A DNA stretch of 64,000 nt. It comes from Breviolum minutum Mf 1.05b.01. Taxonomy: Eukaryota > Sar > Dinophyceae > Suessiales > Symbiodiniaceae. Shown one piece after another: positions 44,801 to 52,521 of this stretch. Numbering within the stretch: position 1 is the first letter of the stretch; each line of letters begins with the position of its first letter. The stretch covers positions 62,001-126,000 of the forward strand of contig DF239630.1 of the NCBI GenBank assembly GCA_000507305.1, written 5' to 3'. The notes beneath the pieces are model-generated. The model made no database searches. It had not been told where the DNA came from and saw nothing but the letters and a program-made list of their open reading frames with translations. Both the position numbers and the translations under genes were made by a program.

Positions 44801-45934
44801 GTGGAGATGTTGAAATCGAACAGTTTCTGATGGGCTGCCTAAGGCACGGGTGGGTCCAGACTGCTGGAGATGTTACCACAAAATTTCGGTGTAATGCACC
44901 GAAAAAAGCCGTTGTTTAGAGCTAAGATCTTGTTGTTTCTGTTGTTTTAGCCGGTGTGGATGCGTTTCTTTTTGGAGGGCGTTGAAATTATATGAAATTA
45001 TGCTATGTTGATGTCATGTGGGCTGATGTGAATTGTCACTAAGGAGCAACTTGTACGCACATACTGTTGATGGAAGAAATCCTGCACCAGTTGATGTGGT
45101 AAATATCCCAACCTTTTTCAGGGTTTCATACATGTCAGGTGGTGATCGCCGGATTTCTTCCATCAACAGTAGGTTTTCACCCCAAAACAGGGAGATGCAT
45201 TCTTGTTTGCAGATGGCTGTTGGACCACCAGCTTGTTTGACAGTAGCCCAAATGACGTTTCCAGTGATACGTAGGGTTTCTGAAGGATGATGAATCTTTG
45301 CCCTGTTTGGTGCATTCCTTTCTCCAACATAGTGATTGGCAGGATATTTCAAAAGAAGACAAGCAAACAAAGAAAGATACATGTGCAAATACAACAATAA
45401 AGCAACATATATAAACACAATGACAAAAGCATTAAACGCGGCACACACACACACACACGATTGACGGTCCTTGATTGTTTCTTCATATTGTCATATGATA
45501 TAATTAGACATCATGTATTCGTAGCCTTTGTTCAATACCTCAATACAGTAAGACTTTACAATATGTCAATTCAAGCCCGCAATATTTTTTGTTTAAGGTT
45601 TCTTTCAATACATTGTACGTGTGATTAGTGCAAGGTATACAGTATTAGTATCATGTTTGTTTCGATACAAGTATACCATATACAAGTATATAAGATATAC
45701 ATCATGCATTTGATCTAATGATTGTAACATAAATATGATTCCATGCTTAATCACAGACAAATAGTCATATAATGTTTTCATTATACAATATACTGTATAG
45801 TAGATGCTTGGTTTTTAGTCATAACCCCATAGCTTGTGATGAAATGTACACACGCAGTGGTGTTCTCAGTGTCGCTCTGCAGGTTGCGAGGAAATGCCAA
45901 GTCCATTGACTTGTGCAAACTCATCCATGACCAG
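24748..45934 (+). CDS. Voltage-gated cation channel with EF-hand tail (partial, exons spread over 21 kb)
   Basis: Nine short exons encode consecutive parts of a four- or single-domain voltage-gated channel of the Ca/Na superfamily, as found expanded in dinoflagellates: end of S3 (24748), S4 in two exons (25739, 27450), S5 (29343), S6 (34686), post-S6 linker (38318), EF-hand region (41876, 44764) and post-EF helix (45883). Joins between the first four exons are exactly in phase, as is 44843/45883. The S1-S2 segments and the pore loop were not found convincingly; a weak pore candidate lies near 33511-33600. Introns of about 0.9-5 kb are filled with MITE-like elements. The protein would sit in the plasma or another membrane and pass cations, with calcium sensing by the EF-hand. 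The gene probably continues beyond 45.9 kb and starts before 24.7 kb. Confidence 0.7.
24913..25008. repeat. MITE-like element, GTTTCCAAAAATAGGGGTACCCC family
   Basis: GTTTCCAAAAATAGGGGTACC pairs with GGTACCACTATTTTCGGAAAC, and inner CCATTTTAA/TTATAATGG arms pair. A second copy is at 62323-62410 in the opposite arrangement. Confidence 0.65.
25739..25799 (+). CDS. Channel exon: first half of S4
   Basis: After CCGCTGAG the exon reads IEGTSGLKALRIMRITRIMK, with Arg at every third position (RIMRITR), typical of the voltage sensor. To join the next exon in phase the donor must be AAG|GCCAGG, a GC donor. Confidence 0.65.
27450..27520 (+). CDS. Channel exon: second half of S4 and S4-S5 linker
   Basis: Reads VMRLMRVFRFIMAFRTLI then ASISD. 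Arg repeats every three residues continue the S4 helix. Ends GACAC|GTGCCT (GT donor, phase 2), joining the S5 exon to make a Thr codon. Confidence 0.75.
28257..28400. repeat. MITE-like element, AAGGTGGGCCCCTA family
   Basis: Left ACAAGGTGGGCCCCTAC and right AGTAGGGGCCCTTGTAA pair, with ATAAGTAGGGTTATAAC/TTATAGGGGCTATGACCC inside. Other copies: 42560-42648, 47578-47817 (interrupted), 54895-55010 and about 56920-57085. Confidence 0.65.
28652..28671 (+). other. Partial match to the dinoflagellate spliced-leader sequence
   Basis: CCATTTTGGCTC followed by GCTTGAG resembles the 3' half of the dinoflagellate spliced leader (…GCCATTTTGGCTCAAG, from memory). Twelve bases match without a break. It could be a relic of a reverse-transcribed mRNA, or chance. 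Confidence 0.15.
29343..29425 (+). CDS. Channel exon: S5
   Basis: Acceptor CATTAAG, then LKSLFWALMLLAVIVYVF and AVLFTYFVL, a 22-residue hydrophobic helix with the LKSL-W start typical of S5 in this family. Donor CTCG|GTGATG, phase 1. Confidence 0.75.
29902..30054. repeat. (GAT)n microsatellite
   Basis: About 50 GAT/ATG triplets with a few interruptions (GAG at two places, one TGAATG). Read in frame it gives long Asp runs on plus and Ile or His runs on minus; none is taken as coding. Confidence 0.9.
30060..30352 (+). CDS. Possible coding exon after the GAT repeat
   Basis: Open frame after TGCTACAG containing FQVDMCFICEQPSLDVSIAI, LWSGGLGLFNRDNPEFV and HPCDRLIPGL. It resembles ordinary protein, but no family was recognised. 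It lies in an intron of the channel gene. It could be a channel exon (pore side) or unrelated. Confidence 0.25.
32365..32504. repeat. MITE-like element, TTTCTGGTTCCC family copy
   Basis: GTTTCTGGTTCCCATAAAAGG and CCTATCAAGGGAACAATCGGAAAC ends with the CCCAATTGG inner arm; the arms have diverged more than in the 3 kb copy. Confidence 0.6.
32593..32698. repeat. MITE-like element, TACTGTTGATGG family
   Basis: TACTGTTGATGG at the left end, CCATCAACAGTA at the right, with AATCCTGCACCA/TGGTGCAGGAT inside. Copies: 40738-40857 (different inner arm, TTCAGAAATCC), 45062-45171, 53777-53881, 57921-58078, and partial ones at 7180-7290 and 57440-57505. Confidence 0.7.
34571..34671. repeat. MITE-like element, CCCCTAGGGATCCAATCACC family
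   Basis: CCCTAGGGATCCAATCACCTT and AAGGTGATTGGATCCCTAGGG are perfect inverted repeats. A second copy is at about 35530-35635. It ends 14 bases before the S6 exon, leaving only a short pyrimidine-rich stretch and the acceptor. Confidence 0.75.
34686..34746 (+). CDS. Channel exon: S6
   Basis: Acceptor TTTCGGCAG, then NISIVWVLLFLFYIFFTYFA, a hydrophobic helix with the FYI-F-YFA pattern of S6. Donor GCA|GTGCCT at phase 0. A hairpin element ends 14 bases before this exon. A following VLN micro-exon may lie at about 36709-36717 (GAG|GTCTTAAAC), but this is speculative. Confidence 0.62.
35011..35160. repeat. MITE-like element, CAACCTACGCCCCCGTAA family
   Basis: Best copy of the family also seen at 5964: long arms ending in TCAACCTAC/GTAGGTTGA, with AATAAGGC repeated internally. 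The 34.8-38.3 kb intron also holds 35784-35886, a copy near 36310-36410, 36828-36890 and 37780-37918. Confidence 0.68.
36898..37023. repeat. MITE-like element, TTCCAACCACCATTAAAA family
   Basis: ATTCCAACCACCATTAAAAT pairs with TTTTAATGGTAGTTGGAA, and GTTTTGACCC/GGTTAAAACC pair inside. Related copies are near 8348-8470 and 27977-28108. Confidence 0.65.
38318..38388 (+). CDS. Channel exon: post-S6 linker
   Basis: Acceptor CACTCAG, then QTAVESAQNDHASMVHSVL and KHKQ. The ESAQND motif directly after S6 is a strong marker of the dinoflagellate channel family (recalled from gene models). Donor CAG|GTCAGG, phase 0. Confidence 0.68.
39128..39222. repeat. MITE-like element, TACCCTCCAGGGAAC family copy
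   Basis: TACCCTCCAGGGAACTAACA and TGTTAATTCCCTGGAGGATA pair; CATATCCCCCC/GGTGGGATATG inside. Its arms share CTAACA with the 1296 family, linking the two families. Confidence 0.7.
41735..41814. repeat. (CA)n microsatellite
   Basis: CACA tract of about 80 bases with ACCAC interruptions, 61 bases before the EF-hand exon at 41876. Confidence 0.9.
41876..41926 (+). CDS. Channel exon: EF-hand region, first part
   Basis: After GTAAG the frame reads LEEKMNTPEVRAYF, matching the helix between the two EF-hand loops in related channels. The end is unclear; a GC donor (CCTTG|GCAAAT) is possible. At least one further exon is expected before 44764, because the phases do not meet. Confidence 0.45.
42450..43570. 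other. Intron stretch without recognised gene
   Basis: Holds hairpin elements at 42560-42648 (GGTGGGCCCCTA family), 42731-42833 (CTAG-ended family) and 42955-43040 (half of a GGATCCATGTA copy), then AT-rich sequence. No coding signal is seen. Confidence 0.5.
43576..44480 (+). CDS. Frame-broken zinc-finger-like gene fragment inside a channel intron
   Basis: Four protein-like pieces in different plus frames: 43576-43840 (TRKQPKSAKSLVLGGAGERD, FDVNHLLHQMNTAISLLEKP); 43820-43957 (RQLNVRIEEYDAKTQEEVRR); 43945-44160, with HVWTCNLCDYSCKM in one frame and AKRWKHIRACHPEQTRV in another, together a C-x2-C...H-x4-H pattern; and 44287-44480 (IRFTCSKCKRLNNGTSYF), another C-x2-C. No clear introns separate them, so frameshifts are likely, as in an old copy of a repeated gene. 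The last piece runs into a hairpin element (44482-44639). It is distinct from the channel, whose exons flank it. Confidence 0.4.
44764..44843 (+). CDS. Channel exon: EF-hand loop
   Basis: Reads AWSFFKLLDLDQRGDVEIE then QFLMGCL. The loop DLDQRGDVEIEQ has Asp at positions 1 and 3, Gly at 6, Ile-type residue at 8 and a Gln at 12 (usually Glu), so calcium affinity may be reduced. The next exon joins only if the donor is CTAAG|GCACGG (GC). Confidence 0.7.
45062..45171. repeat. MITE-like element, TACTGTTGATGG family copy
   Basis: TACTGTTGATGGAAGAAATCC and GGATTTCTTCCATCAACAGTA are perfect inverted repeats with CACCAGTTG inside. It lies in the intron between the two EF-hand-region exons. Confidence 0.72.
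45182..45340 (-). CDS. Possible minus-strand coding piece
   Basis: The minus frame reads HHPSETLRITGNVIW and ATVKQAGGPTAICKQECI without stop. It is part of a 146-codon open frame (45014-45454), whose 3' part runs through the hairpin at 45062 and whose 5' part is hydrophobic. It lies within a channel intron. No family is recognised. Confidence 0.25.
45883..45934 (+). CDS. Channel exon: helix after EF-hand
   Basis: Acceptor GCTCTGCAG, then LRGNAKSIDLCKLIHDQ, which continues GCLR of the previous exon exactly as in related proteins. The likely donor is again GC (CAG|GCAGGC). Confidence 0.65.
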
Positions 45935-45985
45935 GCAGGCAACCCGCTGGGAAGGGCAAACTAGGCCAACATATATGCTTTAAAG

Positions 45986-46234
45986 ATCCGATCGCTCACC
46001 GAACCCTCAGATGATGAATGGGTGATTCCTATATCACCGAAACAAGAAACGCAGTCCGGACATTTAGATTCGAAACTGCTCCAATGCCTCAGTTTCGGTG
46101 GAGCCAGGATTTTTTTGGGGGATATGCATTTTGCTTGCTTTTTGTGGTGCAAAGATGTTGGTTTTTGGGTCGATCTCCGCTTCGAGGCAGCTCTTCGGAA
46201 CAGATCTTCCCTATGCAAACCCGAGCAAACGTGA
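45986..46234 (+). CDS. Candidate exon, possibly channel C-terminal region
   Basis: After CTTTAAAG the frame reads IRSLTEPSDDEWVIPISPKQ and later LDSKLLQCLSFGGARIFLG, open for 82 codons to a TGA. The polar start looks like a cytoplasmic tail. It follows the post-EF helix exon by 50 bases. The 3' half may be intron read-through. No domain is recognised. Confidence 0.35.
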   Translation: MRSLTEPSDDEWVIPISPKQETQSGHLDSKLLQCLSFGGARIFLGDMHFACFLWCKDVGFWVDLRFEAALRNRSSLCKPEQT

Positions 46235-46289
46235 TACTCTTGATGATTCATAAATCTAGAGTTCAGTTCGATGATTGATCTATACATAT

Positions 46290-47330
46290 CGTATATATTT
46301 GGTACAGATATCAGTACTACATAGTATTACGACATGCGTATGTTATGTATACACACCTTATTTCTCTCTATCTAGAATAATGTGTGGGATATGTGATCAT
46401 TCCCAGGAGGGTAGCACATCCATTTATTCCACTATACTGGTTGCTTAATGACGGAATCCGATTCTACTGTGATTTTTGTTGATAATCCCCACGCAACTGG
46501 GTAGTTAAACTCATCCCCAATTTTCATCCCCTTGGTTGAGCTGGTACTTGAGGTTGAAAAACGGGTTTGAACCAATCTGAGTGCTTGGATGTCCCGTTGG
46601 AAGTGAACGGATCAAAGGCTAAGGATCACATGGGTGGAAAAACCCCAAGGAATACCCCATTTCTTAAGTATAGATAGGCATAGGTGTTTTTCAATAACCC
46701 ATTGGAATCCGATCACATCCTCCCGGGGGATCATCCCACGTAAACCCAAATAACCCATTTTTCTCCGATCACAAACCCTCCTTTTTTGGGGGAAAAAACT
46801 CCCAAGGATCAACGGATAAACCGGTTTCACCTCGGACGGACGATGTGAGGCATGGCTCTTAAAACAACAAAGTCAATTTCACGTGAGCACCGATCCTTGG
46901 CACGATGGCAGCAACAGGTGATGTGACCGATAAAAACCCCCAGGAAGGAGGTTATGGGGTGTACCGACCCCTCTTGAGTATATCCAATGGATTGTTCTGC
47001 GTCTGGCAACAGAAAGCGTGGATCATCTAAGCCTCTACAAGGCAACATAGCTTAGTATATTCATGTGGTATACACTGCGAGGAAAGGTTTTTTTCTAGGT
47101 ACATGGTACATGTATACCACTTTTATTTACAGAACCAGTAAAGATGCATTAAATGATGAACATGTCTTACCACCCAGGACTTCAATTTGGACCAATTTGT
47201 TTCTTGTTGACGCTGGAAGTTTTTGGGGCCGTTCACCAGAATCGTGACACCCGAAGATAGTTTGGTGAGAATGTCAGTCAATACGGGGAAATTTGTATAC
47301 AAGTGACTTGTTTGGGAGGTGACATTATCT
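46290..47330. other. Stretch without recognised gene
   Basis: A half hairpin of the CCTCCAGGGAAC family near 46385-46415 and AT-rich sequence. Several frames on both strands are open for 60-75 codons but none is persuasive. Confidence 0.45.
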
Positions 47331-47337
47331 CTTTCAC

Positions 47338-47393
47338 GATGAAAACCAACCAAACCAATTCAAATCCCCGAAACTAGAAAACCCACCAGCACC

Positions 47394-47434
<41 letters not shown>

Positions 47435-47560
47435 CTACTACTACTTCTTCTACTACTAGTAGCAACCTCCCACCCAAGGAAAAGGAGCTTCGCCGACTGC
47501 GAAAAGAAATCCACGGCATGGGCTCTATGGGTTTGAATTCTGCCGCTTGGCCCGTGAAAT
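47338..47560 (+). CDS. Exon with polythreonine tract and charged helix
   Basis: The frame has no ATG: DENQPNQFKSPKLENPPAP, then about 18 Thr encoded by an ACA/ACT repeat, then SSNLPPKEKELRRLRKEI and GMGSMGLNSAAWPV. The repeat is kept in frame with well-formed protein on both sides, which favours coding. KEKELRRLRKEI is a likely coiled coil. The 3' limit is uncertain; a hairpin element begins at about 47578. Confidence 0.45.
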
Positions 47561-47577
47561 TTCGAAGGCCATGCTAC

Positions 47578-47817
47578 CTGGGTGGGCCCCTACGATCGTT
47601 ATAAGTAGGGTTACTCCCCCGAAATTTAACATGGAACCTGAAAATGCTGGTTTCCAATAGGAATCTCCTTTTTCCAGAGGTCTATTTTCAGGTGCCATGT
47701 TAAATTTCAGGGGTGTATAACCCCTATAAATGGCCGAAAATAACTGGGTAACTGGGGTTACAAGTTATAACCCTACTTATAATGGGTTGTAACTCCATAT
47801 AAAACTAGTTGGGGCCC
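47578..47817. repeat. MITE-like element with another MITE inserted
   Basis: Outer ends GGTGGGCCCCTACGATCG and TTGGGGCCCACCTTG belong to the AAGGTGGGCCCCTA family. At about 47618-47718 a TACNCCC...CAGGGGTGTA element (AACATGGAACCTGAAAAT/TTTTCAGGTGCCATGTT) interrupts it, flanked by TA. This gives a relative age order for the two families. Confidence 0.72.
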
Positions 47818-47964
47818 ACCTTGTAGGTGGAGGTTTCATTTTTTTTGATTTTCACCTCTACTTGGGGAAGATTTTTCAGATGGGTTGAAACCACCAACTA
47901 GCATTCTGTTCATTGCTTCTTACCTTTCCATTTCTGTTTTGATTTTTATCATCATTCTTTTTAT

Positions 47965-48000
47965 CGTCATCATCATCATCATCGTCATCATCATCATCAT

Positions 48001-48072
<72 letters not shown>

Positions 48073-48073
48073 T
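47965..48073. repeat. (CAT)n microsatellite
   Basis: About 36 CAT triplets with CGT and AAT interruptions, the reverse complement of the motif at 29902-30054. It is next to a CTAG-ended hairpin element (47826-47901). Confidence 0.9.
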
Positions 48074-48079
48074 TTTGCT

Positions 48080-50700
48080 GTCATTATCATTGTGACTTTT
48101 TGTCATTGTAGCAATGATATTGTTCTTGACGGTTTCAGTGATTGAAGATAAGATGTCGATTGGAATCCCATCGGGCATGAACCACAAATTTTCGTTACAG
48201 TAGCAACGGATTTTGAATTCATTGACCTTTCCATTATGGATTTGGCCAACCTATACCGACCTCACTGGAAGCTTGGTACACCCTGGAAAATGAACATTTT
48301 GAACCCAAAAGATGGAGGTCTGGAAGAAGATGTTCCTTTTCAATTGGGCAATCTTTAGGTTCCATTTTAATCGTTAGGGGTGTAATTTCTGATTCGGGGC
48401 ATCCCCCCAAAAATCACATAGAATTATATATATATATATACATATAGGTTGTCGAATCATCAGTAGCAGTTTGATGTACTTTATTCACAGTGGTGTCATC
48501 TTCACCACCTGAGAAATATCCACCATCAAACAAGACATGTCTAGTTGATTTAGAAAAGAGATTCTACTACTATTTGCAGACGGACTTCTGATGATTGTTT
48601 TTGAAAAAAAAACAACCAGGATTTCCATGGGAATCCTCATGGCCATCAGAGAGTTGGTATAGCAACCTTGGTTCCAAGAGAGCTTTATTAAACAAAACAT
48701 GTTATCCCCCTTGGTCCAATAACTGTTTCAGAAAATTTGTATCCAAGACTCATGCATACCCATAGCATCGATATAGCTCAAAATTTGGGTTCCCGTCCCT
48801 AGGAGCAACTTGCAGGTTACAGTATGTTTCAGGTACGATCTTTTTTAGGCCCAAGTTTCAGCCATGGACTCCATGGACAGATATACATATATAATATTCA
48901 TATATATATATATATATACACATTGAGATTGTAGACAACGTAAAGACTATATATAATCTATGCGTATATAACCTGAAACAATAAGACCAACTATTGCAAA
49001 AAAGCCGATTTCTTGGAGTCTCCAAGAAATCTGGTGATTCCATTTGGTTGGAATCTTTTCGGGGCCCAGGACTGGGTGGGAACCCCAGAGATTTGTGGTC
49101 TTCCAATCATACCTTCAAAAACAAGGTGTTTGGAAGCTACACGGGTTCTTTATTGAATCCTGGTTCGTGAAACAGGGATCCTTATTTCAAGGTTTATGAA
49201 AGAATCCCAATAAAACTGGGTAGTTGTGAACAACTCATCCCCTGAAAAAAATATCCCCTAAAGAACCATGGGTAGATAGTGGGTAGTTTGTTGCAACCTT
49301 TGCCAACCCTGGGATTTGCAAGGTCAACGCGGTGCACTTGAAAACTGGATAAGGCCGCGGCGGGCCTGGCGTTTCGGTGGCGTTTGGGTTGGTCGGAAAC
49401 GGAAGATTCGCAAAGGGCATGGATTTCCCCCAGAAAAACATAGGAAGCTCTAAACCGAAGAAGTGTATGTTTCGCATGTTCGACGCTGAAATGATTTCAG
49501 GTTGAAATCTAGATGGTGGTTTCATTTTTTTCTTTAACTTTCCTGTTTGACTCATATTTTTCCAGATGGGCTAAATCACCAACTAGATTTGAACTTCATG
49601 TTTGTGTGGTGGTTCCATGTTGACCGCGCCAGGGCGAGGGAAAGTCTCCAAAGGAGATTCGCGGTGATGCAAAAAATGGCAGGTTTCTTCTTTTCCCATA
49701 GGATCCATGTATGGTACATTTACCTACATTTATCATAAAAATCAACCAAACGTGGGTAATTTACCATACATTGACCATCTGGGATTTGTAGGGCGGGATC
49801 AAAAATGATGATCCTTGCAATTGGAATTTGCGCGTTCGTTTTTTGGCGTGAAATCCATCTGAATCCAATTGCCGCCCTTTCCGAAGTGCCTCGATTTTCA
49901 GAGAAGAATCCAGGTATTGCAAGCACCGGCGACAGCTTTCACCAACGCCATTCAAACAAAAACGCACCTGTTTCCAAGGTGTGTTCGTGTGTGTTAACAA
50001 TAGATTCGCAGAATTGAATCAGCCACTGTCTTGTTGATTCACTGCCCTAAGAATTACTAGACCTCTAGAGGGGTTTGGATGTGTATAGCAGGGGTCTCCA
50101 GACATCTCCAGACCACCAGTTTTGGGATCCCATGATTCTTCATCATTAGCAAAAACATAGTTTCTCTGATAGTTGTTTATATATGTGCGGATCATACATC
50201 ATTTGACTATCCTATGGGATCAATGTACTGTATATTTACCTACATTGACATTGACCATAACCATTCATGTACCCAAATTATAGGCAGACAAACCATTTCC
50301 ATGGATCCGTTTTTTCGGGCTACAAGCCACGCCAGTTGCATCGTAGACAGTTGCATCCCAACCAACCGATGGTCCCGGAGGGTGTATCAGATTCATTTTG
50401 CATAGGATCCACGGAACGGATATACTCTCGTGGGAATGATCACACATCCTCTCCCAAGGCACTTTCGAAGATGATTTTCCTTGGAGGGAGTTTACCTCCA
50501 ATTGGGTGGTTTTTATACTATAGTAAATGCAGGTAAATAGACCATACATGGAGCAGCATATAGGACTGTGAACATGTTGAAAGCATAAACCATCAACTGG
50601 ATTCGCATAATGTTTTGTACTCTTTTGTTCTGGAAGACATCTTAAAATGTAACATACACCCGGGAAGTTCAAAGACCAAACTTTGCCCGGTAGGGAATTC
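48080..50700. other. MITE-rich stretch with weak coding signals
   Basis: Elements at 48277-48384, 49509-49586, 49694-49786, 50047-50142 and several at 50210-50550. Near 49800-49925 both strands are open and protein-like (minus: SSLKIEALRKGRQLDSD); a GT follows on plus at 49917 (AATCCAG|GTATTG), but the strand could not be decided. Confidence 0.4.
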
Positions 50701-50705
50701 TTTAC

Positions 50706-51000
50706 ATGGATCATCCGAAAGACCATTCTTTGGTTGGTCTTGGATTTCAAGGGTACATATTGATGGAAACTGATCACGAAAAGCTAAGGCTTTGGAACAT
50801 CTATATTGCCGGGCAAGTACCTAGAAATGACATTGACCAACTGGATGTAGTACACAACACTTTCAGAACACAAAAACATATATGTTTTTGACTACCCTGT
50901 GCTATTGGGGGAGCGATTTGGAGCCAGGGATGATGTTATTTTCCTACTAAATGAGGAGCTATTCAGAACCCCGGAATTCTCAAAATCACAGAGTATGTGT
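50706..51000 (+). CDS. Possible coding exons, unknown product
   Basis: From ATG 50706: MDHPKDHSLVGLGFQGYILM, then IYIAGQVPRNDIDQLDVVHN. A second frame just downstream reads VFDYPVLLGERFGARDDVIF and LLNEELFRTPEF. The two would join by a short intron or a frameshift near 50880. Further on, 51342-51480 reads MVIHGDFVLSKKKPMFSMFL, recalling the IHGDD motif of the gene at 20-23 kb, and 51538-51735 holds a further open frame. It may be a decayed repeated gene. Confidence 0.33.
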
Positions 51001-51026
51001 GTTTTGCGAGGTTGGAATCCCAACAT

Positions 51027-51127
51027 CTTACTTAGCCAATGGCCAACTTTCAAATTTTTTGGGATTACATGTTTAGTAGGAAAACAAAAGTTTAAACTTT
51101 TATTTCATGGTTTATTGGCTGAGTAAG
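51027..51127. repeat. MITE-like element, CTTACTTAGCCAATGG family
   Basis: CTTACTTAGCCAATGGCC pairs with GGTTTATTGGCTGAGTAAG, and AGTTTAAACTTTTATTTCA lies in the inner part. A related copy ends with CCATTGGCTAAGTGAG at about 62410-62480. Confidence 0.6.
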
Positions 51128-52431
51128 ACATTGTTCTTCTTTAAATGGTGTTGTTTCAATTGGTGTTTTTTCTCAAAAAAATCTGCAACCCTGGATTCGT
51201 CCGATGGTTTCCACCTCTTTGGGAGGCAAAATACCGAAGCTTTTTCACCATCTGGAGGGTTGAGATGGTTGACTGGTTGGTGCGAACCACCCTTAGCTCA
51301 ATGCTGCTCATTTGCTCATGATTTTATAGGGAAAATAGATGAAAAATGGTTATCCATGGCGATTTTGTGCTAAGCAAAAAGAAGCCCATGTTCAGTATGT
51401 TTTTGTTGGCCTCCCGAAATTTCAGGCATTTTTGGGTATTTCAGGTGATGGTGACATCACCGAAGATAGGTTTTTTGACTGAAAAACCGGCTCGGGATTG
51501 TTTTTTTCATTTGAACATGTGAAGCTTGTAGATCAAATTGGCTACTTCGGTTAGACATTGTCAACTGTTGGGAAAAATTGAAATCATACCTTGTCCATCC
51601 AAAAATCCTCACCAGATTTTTTTCAGTGGATATTTTGTAGACAAAACACCAAAGAGATGGAGCTGGTTGTTCATATCTATAGGCGAAACTTCGCGGGGTG
51701 CTATGGATACTGTTGGGAAACCTGCAAGTGTTTAGGATGACTCCAACATTACTTTAAACCTGAAAGTTTCTCAAAATCCAAAAAACATCAAAAAAAAGCA
51801 AGGCTCCGCAGAATGAGGCAGTTAAAGACTTGCCCTGTTTTTGGGACACGTCACAGAATTGTATTTTTTGTTAATGTTTTTTTTGATGACTGCGCTAAAA
51901 AGGTCTTGAAAAAGAAATCCCATTCTGGAAAGTGTGTTTTTAATTACTTTCCTTTCCTCCAAATGGTCAACTGTTACTCTTTAGAGACAGTGTGCTACTT
52001 TACACAATGGGGTGATATCCATACCTTATATTTTATTTATGCATGTTTACAGATCATGGTCATGATAGGAGTGATACAGGATTTGAATCAAGAAGTCATT
52101 TGCTGTATTTCAGGCAGAATTGAAAAAGAAATTATGACAAAGCCCATGTATCTATGTTTAAAATGCCCCAAAATACGTCATTGCCTTCGATCTAGACGTC
52201 GTTTTTTCCGTCCCATACGATCGAAGTTCAGCCGTCCTGTTACGGCGAAGGGATCCCTTGGTGAGTACGGGAAGAAATGGCCGGCCTTAATGATCAGGGC
52301 AAAAAAACCATTGGTTTCCCTTAATAAGGCCGGCTATGAAAAAATCCTTATTTCTGGGGGAGGGTAAGTTCGGGGGGGGGTAGGTTGATTAGCCATCTTT
52401 GATGCGTGTTTGCTGATGCTTTTTCTCCCAG

Positions 52432-52521
52432 AAGCAAGACCTTGAACCACTAATTGACCATGAAAAAGAACAGCAGTTGAACCCACCAGAAGATGTAACT
52501 CCAAAAAAGGCCGATCATAAG
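52432..52521 (+). CDS. Well-bounded 30-codon exon, acidic/lysine-rich
   Basis: Acceptor TTTTTCTCCCAG and donor AAG|GTGCTT frame exactly 30 codons: KQDLEPLIDHEKEQQLNPPE then DVTPKKADHK. The pyrimidine tract is good. It is likely a real exon, possibly of the same large gene as the neighbouring plus-strand exons. A hairpin right arm (to 52392) precedes it. Confidence 0.5.

Noticed and set aside
51813..52367. 184-codon plus frame
   Set aside because: Its 3' end is the right arm of a repeat family (AAGGC/GGGGGAGGG) and the rest is low in recognisable features; it has an unusual excess of Cys, Phe and Lys typical of AT-rich non-coding DNA.
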